From UBA10649 sp965278965 (GTDB lineage Bacteria > Actinomycetota > Actinomycetes > S36-B12): 64,000 bases of DNA. Both the position numbers and the translations under genes were made by a program. The notes beneath the pieces are model-generated. The model made no database searches. It was not told the origin of the DNA and worked only from the letters and a program-made list of their open reading frames with translations. This document shows positions 25,535-33,747 of this stretch, piece by piece. Each line of letters begins with the position of its first letter. The stretch's first letter is position 1. The stretch is from positions 2,790,001-2,854,000 of the forward strand of contig OZ257127.1 in assembly GCA_965278965.1 (NCBI GenBank), in the 5' to 3' direction.

Positions 25535-25589
25535 TTCTGGGTCAATCCCTTGTTAATAATGTTGACCATCAGGAAGTGTACGGATCACT
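25535..25589. promoter_or_regulatory. Divergent promoter region, Lrp gene and E1-like gene
   Basis: A 55-base AT-rich spacer. TTGACC (25562-25567) reads rightward with CACTAT 18 bases on; TTGACC also occurs on the minus strand (25547-25552). Such overlapping divergent promoters next to an Lrp gene commonly hold its binding site. Exact boxes are uncertain. Confidence 0.4.
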
Positions 25590-27917
25590 ATGCAGCATTC
25601 AACCCCGATGGCGTCCATTCCCGAACTCGCGGACCTGCCCGACTTCTCGACGCTTGAGGCAATCGAGCGGCGTGTGCTGTGGCTGGCGACGTCGATGATT
25701 CATCACGCGAACCGCGTCCGGCCTAACGTGTCAGGTCTGAAGGTCGGAGGTCACCAGTCGTCGTCGGCGTCGATGGTGTCGATCATGACCACGCTGTGGT
25801 TCCGGCATCTGCGTGTCGAGGATCGGGTGTCGGTCAAGCCGCACGCGTCGCCCGTGCTGCACGCGATCAACTACCTTCTCGGCGGCCTTGACGAGGATCG
25901 CTTGGTGACCCTGCGTGAGTTCGGAGGGTTGCAGAGCTACCCGAGTCGCTCGAAGGACCCAGACCGCGTTGACTATTCCACGGGTTCTGTAGGTATCGGG
26001 GCGACGGCGCCAGTCTGGGGCGCGGTCGCTCGCAGGTACGTCAACGATGCCTTCGGCGGTCAAGGCTTGGGGCGCCAGTACTCGCTGCTCGGTGACGCTG
26101 AGCTGGACGAGGGAGCGATCTGGGAGACCGTGCTGGATCCGATGGTCAGCGAGCTAGGCGAGGTCGTCTGGATCGTCGACCTGAACCGCCAGTCCCTCGA
26201 CCGCGTGGTGCCGGGAATCGCAGTCGAGCGGCTGCAGTCGATGTTCGCTGGCGCGGGCTGGCAGGTCCTCACCGTCAAGTATGGGTCGCTCCTGGACGAC
26301 CTCTTCGCGCGGCCGGGCGGTCGTGCCGTGCGAGAGCGGATCGACTCGATGCCCAACGCGGAGTACCAGCGGCTCTTGCGCGCGAAGGGACCGGATGTCC
26401 GCGCTCGGTTGATCTCAGGTGCTACTGACGTCGAGGCCGTCGTGCGCGAGATCGACGACGACGCGTTGGCCCAGGCCGTGCGCAACCTTGGCGGGCACGA
26501 CCTGCGAGCGCTCGACGCGGCGTTCGACCAGGTCGACGACACCCGCCCGACGGTGATCTTCGCTTACACGGTCAAGGGATATGGACTGCCCACGGAAGGC
26601 CATCCACAGAACCACTCGGCGCTGCTCTCCGGGGAACAGGTGGCCGAGCTGGCCATTCGTCTGGGGGCCGACGCAGGGGATCCGTGGCGGCCGTTCGACC
26701 CCGATTCGGCTGAAGGGGAGGCGTGCCGGCACGTGTCCGAGGCGCTCCGACTACCGGAGGCGTCCACTCAGCACGCACCGCAGGTGCCGACCGACCTAGG
26801 ACTGACGCCCCGCGGGACGACGACCACGCAGGCTGCGGTTGGGCGCACGCTGCTGGACCTGACGCGGAAGGCGCCGGATGTGGCTCGGCGCGTTGTCACC
26901 GCTGCACCGGACGTCAGCTCGTCGACCAATCTCGGCGGATGGGTGAACAAGGTCGGTGTGTGGTCTACCAAGGAACGTGAGGACTGGTTCGAGGACGACG
27001 GCGAGACGATCCTGCACTGGCGCGAGCGCCCGGCCGGACAGCACATCGAGCTCGGAATCGCCGAGACGAACCTCGTCGGCCTCCTCGGCGAGCTGGGGGC
27101 GACGTGGAGCCGATGGGGCCAGCCGCTGCTGCCGATCGGCGTCGTCTACGACCCGTTCGTCGAGCGCGCGCTCGAACCCTGGTCGTTCGGGATCTACGCG
27201 GGAGGCCAGTCCATCCTCGTCGGAACCCCATCCGGCGTCAGCCTTGGGCCGGAAGGCGGTGCGCACCAGTCGATCAAGACACCGTCGATCGGGATCGAGC
27301 AGCCGGGATGCGTCTACTACGAACCCGCATTCGCGCTCGACACCGAGTGGATCCTCCTTCACTGCTTGGGAAGGCTCGGACGCGCCGACGGGGAGTCGGC
27401 CTATCTGCGGCTGTCCACGCGACCAATCGACCAAGCGCGGGCGCTGGTACCCCTTGACCCGGAGTCGCGAGAAGCACGTCGTCGGCTGGTCGTCGCCGGC
27501 GCGTACCGGATCCGGGAGTCGATGAACCCGGCTGTGACGATCGCCGCCGTAGGCGCAGTCGTGCCCTCGGCCCTCGACGCTGCCGCAGATCTCGAACGCC
27601 TCGGTCTCGCCGCAGAGGTTGTCTGCATCACCAGCCCGGACCTCCTGATGCGCGCGGTGCTGGCCCGGCAGGGAGCCGGCGACGAGGCCGCCCCGATCCT
27701 CGACGACGTCCTTCCGGCAGACCGAGCCCGGCCACTGATCACCGTGATCGACGGCCACCCGCATACGCTCAGCTTCCTCGCGACCGTGAACAACGTCCCG
27801 CACGTCGCCCTCGGGACGACCCGATTCGGACAGTCGGGCGATATCGCCGACGTGTACCGCTACCACGGGATCGACGGCGCCAGCATCGTGAGCGCCGCCC
27901 TCGACCTCGTCGACTAG
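25590..27917 (+). CDS. Single-chain 2-oxoacid dehydrogenase E1 (AceE/transketolase-like)
   Basis: 775 residues, somewhat shorter than AceE (about 890). The TPP site is GDAELDEGAIWE from residue 168, with VVWIVDLNRQSLDRV; the central domain has HIELGIAETNLVGLLGELGA and SLGPEGGAHQSIKTPS, and the C-terminal transketolase domain ends TRFGQSGDIADVYRYHGID. These match homodimeric E1. No start site stands out: ATG 25590 lacks a close ribosome-binding site and ATG 25608 is possible. Neighbouring amino acid dehydrogenase suggests it decarboxylates a 2-oxo acid. A remnant of a homologue is at 1320-1517. Confidence 0.88.
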   Translation: MQHSTPMASIPELADLPDFSTLEAIERRVLWLATSMIHHANRVRPNVSGLKVGGHQSSSASMVSIMTTLWFRHLRVEDRVSVKPHASPVLHAINYLLGGLDEDRLVTLREFGGLQSYPSRSKDPDRVDYSTGSVGIGATAPVWGAVARRYVNDAFGGQGLGRQYSLLGDAELDEGAIWETVLDPMVSELGEVVWIVDLNRQSLDRVVPGIAVERLQSMFAGAGWQVLTVKYGSLLDDLFARPGGRAVRERIDSMPNAEYQRLLRAKGPDVRARLISGATDVEAVVREIDDDALAQAVRNLGGHDLRALDAAFDQVDDTRPTVIFAYTVKGYGLPTEGHPQNHSALLSGEQVAELAIRLGADAGDPWRPFDPDSAEGEACRHVSEALRLPEASTQHAPQVPTDLGLTPRGTTTTQAAVGRTLLDLTRKAPDVARRVVTAAPDVSSSTNLGGWVNKVGVWSTKEREDWFEDDGETILHWRERPAGQHIELGIAETNLVGLLGELGATWSRWGQPLLPIGVVYDPFVERALEPWSFGIYAGGQSILVGTPSGVSLGPEGGAHQSIKTPSIGIEQPGCVYYEPAFALDTEWILLHCLGRLGRADGESAYLRLSTRPIDQARALVPLDPESREARRRLVVAGAYRIRESMNPAVTIAAVGAVVPSALDAAADLERLGLAAEVVCITSPDLLMRAVLARQGAGDEAAPILDDVLPADRARPLITVIDGHPHTLSFLATVNNVPHVALGTTRFGQSGDIADVYRYHGIDGASIVSAALDLVD

Positions 27918-27925
27918 CTCGACGA

Positions 27926-27945
27926 GACGCCACCGGCGCGGCGTC
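27926..27945. terminator. Hairpin between convergent genes
   Basis: GACGCC (27926-27931) and GGCGTC (27940-27945) form a 6-bp stem 8 bases after the E1-like stop; no T-run. The remainder up to 28087 shows no gene. Confidence 0.35.
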
Positions 27946-28087
27946 CTCCACAGAATCGTGAGAGGCCTACGACGTGACAAGAACCCCGTTGTGCGACTGC
28001 CGGCGTTGGGTGAGTCGACGAGGCGCGTCGGTCTGATGCCGTTATCGATCTGGGCGATCGGTAGTGGGGCGAACTTTTGGAAACGAC

Positions 28088-28591
28088 CTACTGCGGACCG
28101 GGACTCGAGCGACCCCAGCCTGAGTGACGCGTGATCTCCGTGAGCAGGGGGAGGACGCGATGCGGGATGGGCGTAGACACGGTGAAGGTCGACGTGGTCT
28201 TGCGAACTCCTGCGAGCTGGACGATGGACGCGGTTAGGCGCTGCAGCTCCTCCAACGAGGCGATCGCGACGTGGACCAGCAGGTCCTCGCGGCCCGCCTG
28301 GATGCGGACCTCTAGCACTTCGGGGAGCCGGCGCAGGCCATCGATGATCGTGGGCATCTCGCGCTGGTCGATCTCCAGGCTCACCAAGGCCTGCACCGAC
28401 ATCCCGATCACCGACAGGTCGATGACCGGCTGGAAGCCGACCAGGACGCCCTCGTCCTCGAGCCGCCTCAGCCGGTGCTGGACGGTCGTCCGGCTCACTC
28501 CGAGTGCGGACGCCAGCTCGGCCACTCCGGCTCGTGCGTTCTCGATCAGTCGGGACAGCAGCTCGACGTCGAGGCGGTCGATAGTTGCCAC
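28088..28591 (-). CDS. Lrp/AsnC family regulator (second copy)
   Basis: 167 residues from GTG. Winged helix IDRLDVELLSRLIENARAGV and LASALGVSRTTVQHRLRRLE, then the RAM domain (ALVSLEIDQREMPTIIDGLR, GREDLLVHVAIASLEELQRL). About one third identical by eye to the regulator at 24980. It is divergent from the ACT-like and branched-chain dehydrogenase genes, whose expression it probably controls. Confidence 0.92.
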   Translation of the reverse strand: MATIDRLDVELLSRLIENARAGVAELASALGVSRTTVQHRLRRLEDEGVLVGFQPVIDLSVIGMSVQALVSLEIDQREMPTIIDGLRRLPEVLEVRIQAGREDLLVHVAIASLEELQRLTASIVQLAGVRKTTSTFTVSTPIPHRVLPLLTEITRHSGWGRSSPGPQ

Positions 28592-28657
28592 TGTGGTGAG
28601 CTCCTCACGCTCGGCGACGTCTGATCACTGCGATCTGACTATCTAAACGCAGCGCAC

Positions 28658-28722
28658 TTGACTATCGCGCGGAGCATATCGACACTTCTTCCATCATTAC
28701 GTATTGATCTATTGGAATCAGA
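28658..28722 (+). promoter_or_regulatory. Promoter region of the ACT/E1alpha-E1beta-E2 operon
   Basis: TTGACT (28658-28663), 17-base spacer, GACACT (28681-28686). Downstream, CTATTGG (28709-28715) lies within TGAT-N8-ATCA, an inverted repeat, and matches the heptamer in the GntR promoter at 12590. The site would fall in the early transcribed region. Confidence 0.45.
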
Positions 28723-28749
28723 TGTACCTCTTGGAGACCTGGAGTCCGA

Positions 28750-29043
28750 ATGGATGCGCGAACTGACCAGACGATCTTCTCGGTCGTGGCGTCGCTGCAT
28801 TCCGGTGACAGATCGACGCTGCTCGGACTCGCCTCGGCACTGCACCGTCGCGGTGTGGATGTCCTCACCGCCGAGCTCACCTGCCCTGTCGAGGCCCGTC
28901 GGACCTTTGAGGCGACGATCCTGGCGACTGCCCGTCAGGCCGAGACCGTAGAAGCGACACTCCGCAACCTTGTGCACGTCGCCGAGGTGAGGGTGGTGGC
29001 CTCCAGCGCCCTCATGGCGGTCGCTGGAGGCGCGATTGGGTAA
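28750..29043 (+). CDS. Small ACT-domain-like protein
   Basis: 97 residues with a beta-alpha-beta-beta-alpha-beta pattern expected for an ACT domain: FSVVASLHSGDRSTLLGLAS, VDVLTAELTCP, TFEATILATARQAETVEATL and VAEVRVVASSAL. It resembles stand-alone ACT proteins and the acetolactate synthase small subunit N-terminus. ATG behind TGGAG. It may bind branched-chain amino acids and modulate the Lrp protein or the downstream dehydrogenase. Family placement is by pattern only. Confidence 0.6.
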   Translation: MDARTDQTIFSVVASLHSGDRSTLLGLASALHRRGVDVLTAELTCPVEARRTFEATILATARQAETVEATLRNLVHVAEVRVVASSALMAVAGGAIG

Positions 29044-29202
29044 GTCCAGTCCATGACCCAGATCGCGCAGCGGACACCGTTACCTCGGTGGTCGCTGTAG
29101 GGGCGTCGCAGCGCCCACGTCCGGCCGTTCCAGCGCACGCGGAGACCCCGACGTTCGCTGGACGACCGACAGCCCCCGCCTACCGGCACAAGGAGCACAG
29201 CG

Positions 29203-30366
29203 ATGACAGCCACCACCCACGCCGAGCCACGACTGGACCTGCAGAGAAGCGGTCCGAGCGACTCGAGCAACGACCACCCTGCCGACCTGGAGACGCACTG
29301 GCTACCGGGTCGCCCGGAGCCGATCCAGTTCGTTACCCCGACCGGCGACATCACCGAGCTCGGACGCCGCCACCTCCCCGATGATCGCCTCGTCCGGTCG
29401 CTCTACCGCGACATGGCACGCGCCCGCCGCCTTGATCAGGAAGCGTTCGCCTTGCAGCGCCAGGGCGAGCTGGGCCTGTGGCTTCAGTCGTGGGGCCAAG
29501 AGGCCGCGCAGGTCGGCTCGATCCATGCGCTCGACGATGAGGACTGGGTGTTCCCGTCCTACCGCGAGCACGCCGCGGCCATGGTCCGCGGTGTCACCCC
29601 CAGCGAGCTGATGAGCCAGTGGCGTGGGTCGACGCACGCGGGATGGGACCCGGCTGCCTACCGCTTCCACTTCTACTCCCTCGTACTGGGGACGCAGACC
29701 CTTCATGCCGCGGGCTACGCCATGGGCGCCAAGCTCGACGGCGGACAACAGATCGTCGCGACGTATTTCGGTGACGGCGCTGCGAGCCAAGGCGACGTGA
29801 ATGAGGCTTTCAACTGGGCGGCAGCGAGAAGCCTGCCCGTCCTGTTCATCTGCCAGAACAACCAGTGGGCGATCTCGACGCCGACCTCTCTGCAGTACGG
29901 CGCACCGGTGCACCGGCGTGCAGCCGGGTTCGGGCTGCGCAGCTTCTACGTCGACGGCAACGACGTCCTCGCGGTGCACGCCGTGACCCGCGCCGCCGCG
30001 GCGCTCGTTCGGTCCGGCGAAGGGCCGGCGTTCATCGAAGCCGTGACATTCCGGATGGCCGGCCACTCGACGTCGGACGACCCGAGCCGCTACCGCGACC
30101 CGTCCGAGTTTTCGGCGTGGGAAGCGCGAGATCCTCTGGTGCGGCTTCGAACGATGATGGAGCGCTCGGGCGTGCCACCAACGTACTTCGCCGACCTCGA
30201 CGCCGAGCTCGAGGAGCTCGCCGTCGAGGTCCGCGCCGCCTGCCGAGCCCTCAAGGCGCCCGATCTGGACGAGGTCTTCGGCTACACGTACGCCGGTCCC
30301 CACCCCGCCGCCGACAGGGAGCGTGCGGATCGGCGCCGGTACCTCACGTCCATCGCGGAGGGCTGA
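29203..30366 (+). CDS. Branched-chain 2-oxoacid / pyruvate dehydrogenase E1 alpha
   Basis: 387 residues. TPP-binding motif GDGAASQGDVNEAFNWAA followed by FICQNNQWAISTP, SWGQEAAQVGS and the phosphorylation-loop region RMAGHSTSDDPSRYR, which in branched-chain enzymes contains Ser-Thr-Asp. The tail has YTYAGPHPA. ATG 29203 is preceded by AAGGAG. Together with E1beta and E2 downstream it forms the split E1 of a 2-oxoacid dehydrogenase complex; no E3 gene is in the window, so a shared lipoamide dehydrogenase is presumed. Confidence 0.92.
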   Translation: MTATTHAEPRLDLQRSGPSDSSNDHPADLETHWLPGRPEPIQFVTPTGDITELGRRHLPDDRLVRSLYRDMARARRLDQEAFALQRQGELGLWLQSWGQEAAQVGSIHALDDEDWVFPSYREHAAAMVRGVTPSELMSQWRGSTHAGWDPAAYRFHFYSLVLGTQTLHAAGYAMGAKLDGGQQIVATYFGDGAASQGDVNEAFNWAAARSLPVLFICQNNQWAISTPTSLQYGAPVHRRAAGFGLRSFYVDGNDVLAVHAVTRAAAALVRSGEGPAFIEAVTFRMAGHSTSDDPSRYRDPSEFSAWEARDPLVRLRTMMERSGVPPTYFADLDAELEELAVEVRAACRALKAPDLDEVFGYTYAGPHPAADRERADRRRYLTSIAEG

Positions 30367-30367
30367 C

Positions 30368-31390
30368 GTGACCGCGAGCCTCAGCCCGACCGCGACGGCG
30401 TCCCCGACGACGGGACCTGTCTCGATGACCCTGGGCAAGGCGCTCAACGCCGGACTTCGTCGAGCCATGCGAGACGACCCCAGGGTCCTCATCATGGGCG
30501 AAGACGTGGGCGCCCTGGGCGGCGTCTTCCGGGTCACCGACGGGCTGCAGAAGGAGTTCGGCGACGATCGGGTGATCGACTCGCCCCTGGCGGAGTCGGC
30601 GATCATCGGCACCGCGATCGGACTCGCGCTCAAGGGCTACCGCCCGGTCTGCGAGATCCAGTTCGACGGCTTCGTCTACCCGGCCTTCGACCAGATCGTC
30701 TCCCAGCTCGCCAAGATGCGCGCACGATCCGGTGGGCGCGTCACGCTCCCGGTCGTCGTCCGGATCCCGGCAGGCGGTGGGATCGGCGCCGTCGAGCACC
30801 ACAGCGAGTCCAATGAGGCCTACTTCGCTCACACAGCAGGGCTACGGGTTGTGTCGTGCTCGAACCCTCGAGACGGCTATGGCCTCCTGCGTGCGGCGAT
30901 CCGCAGCGACGACCCCGTGATCTTCTTCGAGCCCAAGCGGCGGTACTGGGACAAGGGCGACGTTGATCTCGATGCGGATCCGGCATCGCTCGACCGTGCC
31001 CGCGTGTGTCGAACGGGTACCGACGTGACACTCGTCGCCCATGGGCCGTCGGTGAGCGTTGCGCTCGCGGCAGCAGACGCGGCCGCGGAGGACGGGTTCT
31101 CGGTGGGCGTCGTCGACCTTCGGACCCTGTCACCGCTGGACGTCGACACCCTGCGAAGCTGCGCCGAGTCGACCGGACGGGTTGTCGTCGTCCACGAGGC
31201 GACGACGTTCCTCGGCATCGGCGCGGAGATCTCCGCCACCATCACAGAGTCGTGCTTCTACGCGCTGCAGGCGCCCGTCCTCCGCGTGGGCGCGTACAAC
31301 TTCCCGTACCCGCCTGCGAACGTCGAGGACCAGTTCCTTCCGGACGTAGACCGCGTGCTCGACGCCATCGACAAGTCCCTGTCGTTCTGA
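30368..31390 (+). CDS. Branched-chain 2-oxoacid / pyruvate dehydrogenase E1 beta
   Basis: 340 residues from GTG 30368, two bases after the E1alpha stop. Conserved MGEDVGALGGVFRVTDGL, DSPLAESAIIGTAIGLALKG, EIQFDGFVYPAFDQ, PAGGGIGAVEHHSESNEAYF and HEATTFLGIGAEISATI. Forms an alpha2beta2 heterotetramer with E1alpha and holds part of the TPP site. The potassium-site and tail YNFPYPPANVEDQFLPD are as in BkdB-type proteins. Confidence 0.93.
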   Translation: MTASLSPTATASPTTGPVSMTLGKALNAGLRRAMRDDPRVLIMGEDVGALGGVFRVTDGLQKEFGDDRVIDSPLAESAIIGTAIGLALKGYRPVCEIQFDGFVYPAFDQIVSQLAKMRARSGGRVTLPVVVRIPAGGGIGAVEHHSESNEAYFAHTAGLRVVSCSNPRDGYGLLRAAIRSDDPVIFFEPKRRYWDKGDVDLDADPASLDRARVCRTGTDVTLVAHGPSVSVALAAADAAAEDGFSVGVVDLRTLSPLDVDTLRSCAESTGRVVVVHEATTFLGIGAEISATITESCFYALQAPVLRVGAYNFPYPPANVEDQFLPDVDRVLDAIDKSLSF

Positions 31391-31436
31391 CCGATGAGTC
31401 CCTGACGGGGCGCTACTGAAGCTGAGGCCACTGACC

Positions 31437-32714
31437 ATGAACGCGTCGTACCAGTTCACGCTGCCGGATGTCGGCGAAGGGTTGACTGAGGCGGAGGTCA
31501 CCTCGTGGCGCGTCGCTGTCGGCGACGACGTTGCTATCAACGACGTGATTGCGGAAATTGAGACCGCAAAGTCGCTCGTCGAGCTGCCCTCCCCGGTCGC
31601 CGGGGTTGTGCAGCAGATCCTGGTCGAGGTCGGTGCCACAGTGCCGGTCGGTACGCCCCTCATCGCGATCGGGCCCGGCCCCGCGGCAGACGAGACCGAT
31701 GTGTTCGAGGGCGCACTGGATCTGGAGGGCGAAGCCGAGGAGAAGCCTCAGGTCCTCGTCGGCCCGGGGCCAAAGAGCGCGGCCGCACGCCGTCGCCGGC
31801 TCGGTGCCCATCGCGAGGTGAGCGAAGAACCTCGCCCACGAGCCAGGACGACGCCGCCGGTTCGGATGCTGGCGAAGCAGCTCGGCGTCGACCTGGACGA
31901 GCTCGCCGCGATGACCGGCGGCTTCGTCTCTCGCGATGATGTCGAGCGCGCAGGCAGCGCTCGACGAGACCCAGCCGACCCCCGGCTTGCCCCTGGCCGC
32001 GACGACCCGCTTGCACGCGAGACCCGGGTCCCGATCCGCGGCGTGCGGAAGGCCACCGCGGCCGCGATGGTGCAGTCGGCGTTCACCGCGCCACACGTGA
32101 CCGAGTGGCTCGCGGTCGACATGACCCGCTCAATGGAGTTGGTCCGCCGGCTCAAGAACGACCGAGCGTGGGCGGGAGTCCGGGTCTCGCCACTGGTCGT
32201 TGTGGCGCGCGCGTTCCTGCTCGCGGTCCGGTCATTCCCGGAGGTCAACGCGAGCTGGGACGACGAACTCGACGAGATCGTCCGCAAGCACTACGTGAAC
32301 CTCGGCATCGCGGCCGCGACCCCGCGTGGGCTCCTCGTGCCGAACATCAAGGACGCGCACGCCCTCGACCTGCGAGCGCTAGCGCACGCGCTCGCCGACC
32401 TCGTGGAGACCGCACGTGCAGGCAGGACCCAGCCGTCAGACGTCGCGGGCGGGACGATCTCGATCACGAACATCGGCGCCCTCGGCGTCGACGCCGGCAC
32501 ACCCATCCTCAACCCGGGCGAAGCGGCGATCCTCGCGTTCGGTGCGGTTCGGCCGCTTCCATGGGTCGTCGACGGGGAGATCTGCGTGCGAGACGTCACG
32601 CAGCTCGCGATGTCGTTCGACCATCGGCTCGTCGATGGCGAGCTCGGATCACAGGTCCTCGTCCGGACTGGTGAGATCCTCAGCGACCCCGGGACCACGC
32701 TGCTCTACGCGTGA
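31437..32714 (+). CDS. Dihydrolipoamide acyltransferase E2
   Basis: 425 residues. One lipoyl domain (residues 1-80, lipoylated Lys45 in EIETAKSLVELP), an acidic/proline linker, a peripheral-subunit-binding domain (PPVRMLAKQLGVDLDELAAM) and a CAT-like catalytic domain ending SFDHRLVDGE (His396, Asp400 of HxxxDG). A single lipoyl domain and overall size resemble branched-chain E2. It ends the operon 28750-32714, facing cydB. Confidence 0.94.
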   Translation: MNASYQFTLPDVGEGLTEAEVTSWRVAVGDDVAINDVIAEIETAKSLVELPSPVAGVVQQILVEVGATVPVGTPLIAIGPGPAADETDVFEGALDLEGEAEEKPQVLVGPGPKSAAARRRRLGAHREVSEEPRPRARTTPPVRMLAKQLGVDLDELAAMTGGFVSRDDVERAGSARRDPADPRLAPGRDDPLARETRVPIRGVRKATAAAMVQSAFTAPHVTEWLAVDMTRSMELVRRLKNDRAWAGVRVSPLVVVARAFLLAVRSFPEVNASWDDELDEIVRKHYVNLGIAAATPRGLLVPNIKDAHALDLRALAHALADLVETARAGRTQPSDVAGGTISITNIGALGVDAGTPILNPGEAAILAFGAVRPLPWVVDGEICVRDVTQLAMSFDHRLVDGELGSQVLVRTGEILSDPGTTLLYA

Positions 32715-32730
32715 CGGCACGGGTGTGCCG
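32715..32730. terminator. Hairpin between E2 and cydB
   Basis: CGGCAC-GGGT-GTGCCG, a perfect 6-bp stem starting at the E2 stop codon, between two convergent genes; no T-run. Confidence 0.4.
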
Positions 32731-32737
32731 AGGCGCC

Positions 32738-33739
32738 TCAGTGGGCTACCACGACGTCGCGCCGGCCGATCCGTCGCCGGAAGACCCAGTACGTCCAGCC
32801 CTGGTAGATGACGACGACCGGCAGGAGCGCGGCCGTGGCCCAGGTCATGATCGTGAGCGTGTAGGGCGATGACGCGGTGTCGGCGACCGTGAGCGACCAC
32901 CGCGGGGCGAGGGTGGACGGCACGACGTCCGGGTAGAGGCTGAGGAACACGGCAGCGACGCTGGAGGCGATCGCGGCCATTGTGCAGACGAAGGCCCAAC
33001 CCTCCCGACCGCGAGCAGTGGCCATCACCGTGGCGGCCAGCCCGACGACGACGATCGCGAGTGCCGCGACGGCGCCGGTTGTACGCGACGGCACGTCGAC
33101 GGCGACGGCGCATGCGATCAGAGCGACCCCGGCGAGTGGCGCCGACACGAACGGGATACGGCGTGCCCGGCTGCGGATCTCGCCCTCCGTCTTGAGCGAC
33201 ACGAAGACGGCGCCGTGCGTCAGGCACAGCAGGACCATCGTGGTCGCGCCCAGGAGGGAGACAGGCGTGATCGCGGAGCTCGCGGATGCGACGGCGACGC
33301 CGGAGGCGTCGACCGGAAGGCCGCCGACGAGCGTGGCGAGCACGGCACCCCAGCCGGCGGCCGGGACGATCGAGCCGACCACGATCGCGCCGTCCCACAG
33401 GGCGTGCCACCGCGGGTCGTCGCGCTTGTGCCGGAACTCGAATGCGACGCCGCGCACGACCAGCGAGAGGACGATGCACAGGACCGGCAGGTAGAGGGCG
33501 CTCAGGAGCGTCGCGTACCAGCCGGGGAACGCGGCGAACATCGCGCCGACAGCCGCCAGCAGCCAGACCTCGTTGCCATCCCAGACGGGGCCGATGGTGT
33601 TGATGAGGACGCGGCGGTCGGTGTCGTCCCGCCCGATCAGGGGCAGGAGCATGCCGACGCCGAAGTCGAACCCCTCGAGCGCGAGGTAGCCGACCCAGAG
33701 CACGGCGATGGCGACGAACCAGACGAGCGTGAGGTCCAC
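32738..33739 (-). CDS. cydB: Cytochrome bd ubiquinol oxidase subunit II
   Basis: 333-residue membrane protein of the CydB family with about eight or nine membrane segments. The N-terminus LEGFDFGVGMLLPLIGRDD and GPVWDGNEVWLLAAVGAMFAA are the family hallmarks. GTG start behind GGAGGACCG, 8 bases after the cydA stop. It supports the high-affinity, low-oxygen terminal oxidase together with subunit I. No cydDC exporter is seen nearby. Confidence 0.96.
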   Translation of the reverse strand: MDLTLVWFVAIAVLWVGYLALEGFDFGVGMLLPLIGRDDTDRRVLINTIGPVWDGNEVWLLAAVGAMFAAFPGWYATLLSALYLPVLCIVLSLVVRGVAFEFRHKRDDPRWHALWDGAIVVGSIVPAAGWGAVLATLVGGLPVDASGVAVASASSAITPVSLLGATTMVLLCLTHGAVFVSLKTEGEIRSRARRIPFVSAPLAGVALIACAVAVDVPSRTTGAVAALAIVVVGLAATVMATARGREGWAFVCTMAAIASSVAAVFLSLYPDVVPSTLAPRWSLTVADTASSPYTLTIMTWATAALLPVVVIYQGWTYWVFRRRIGRRDVVVAH

Positions 33740-33747
33740 CGGTCCTC

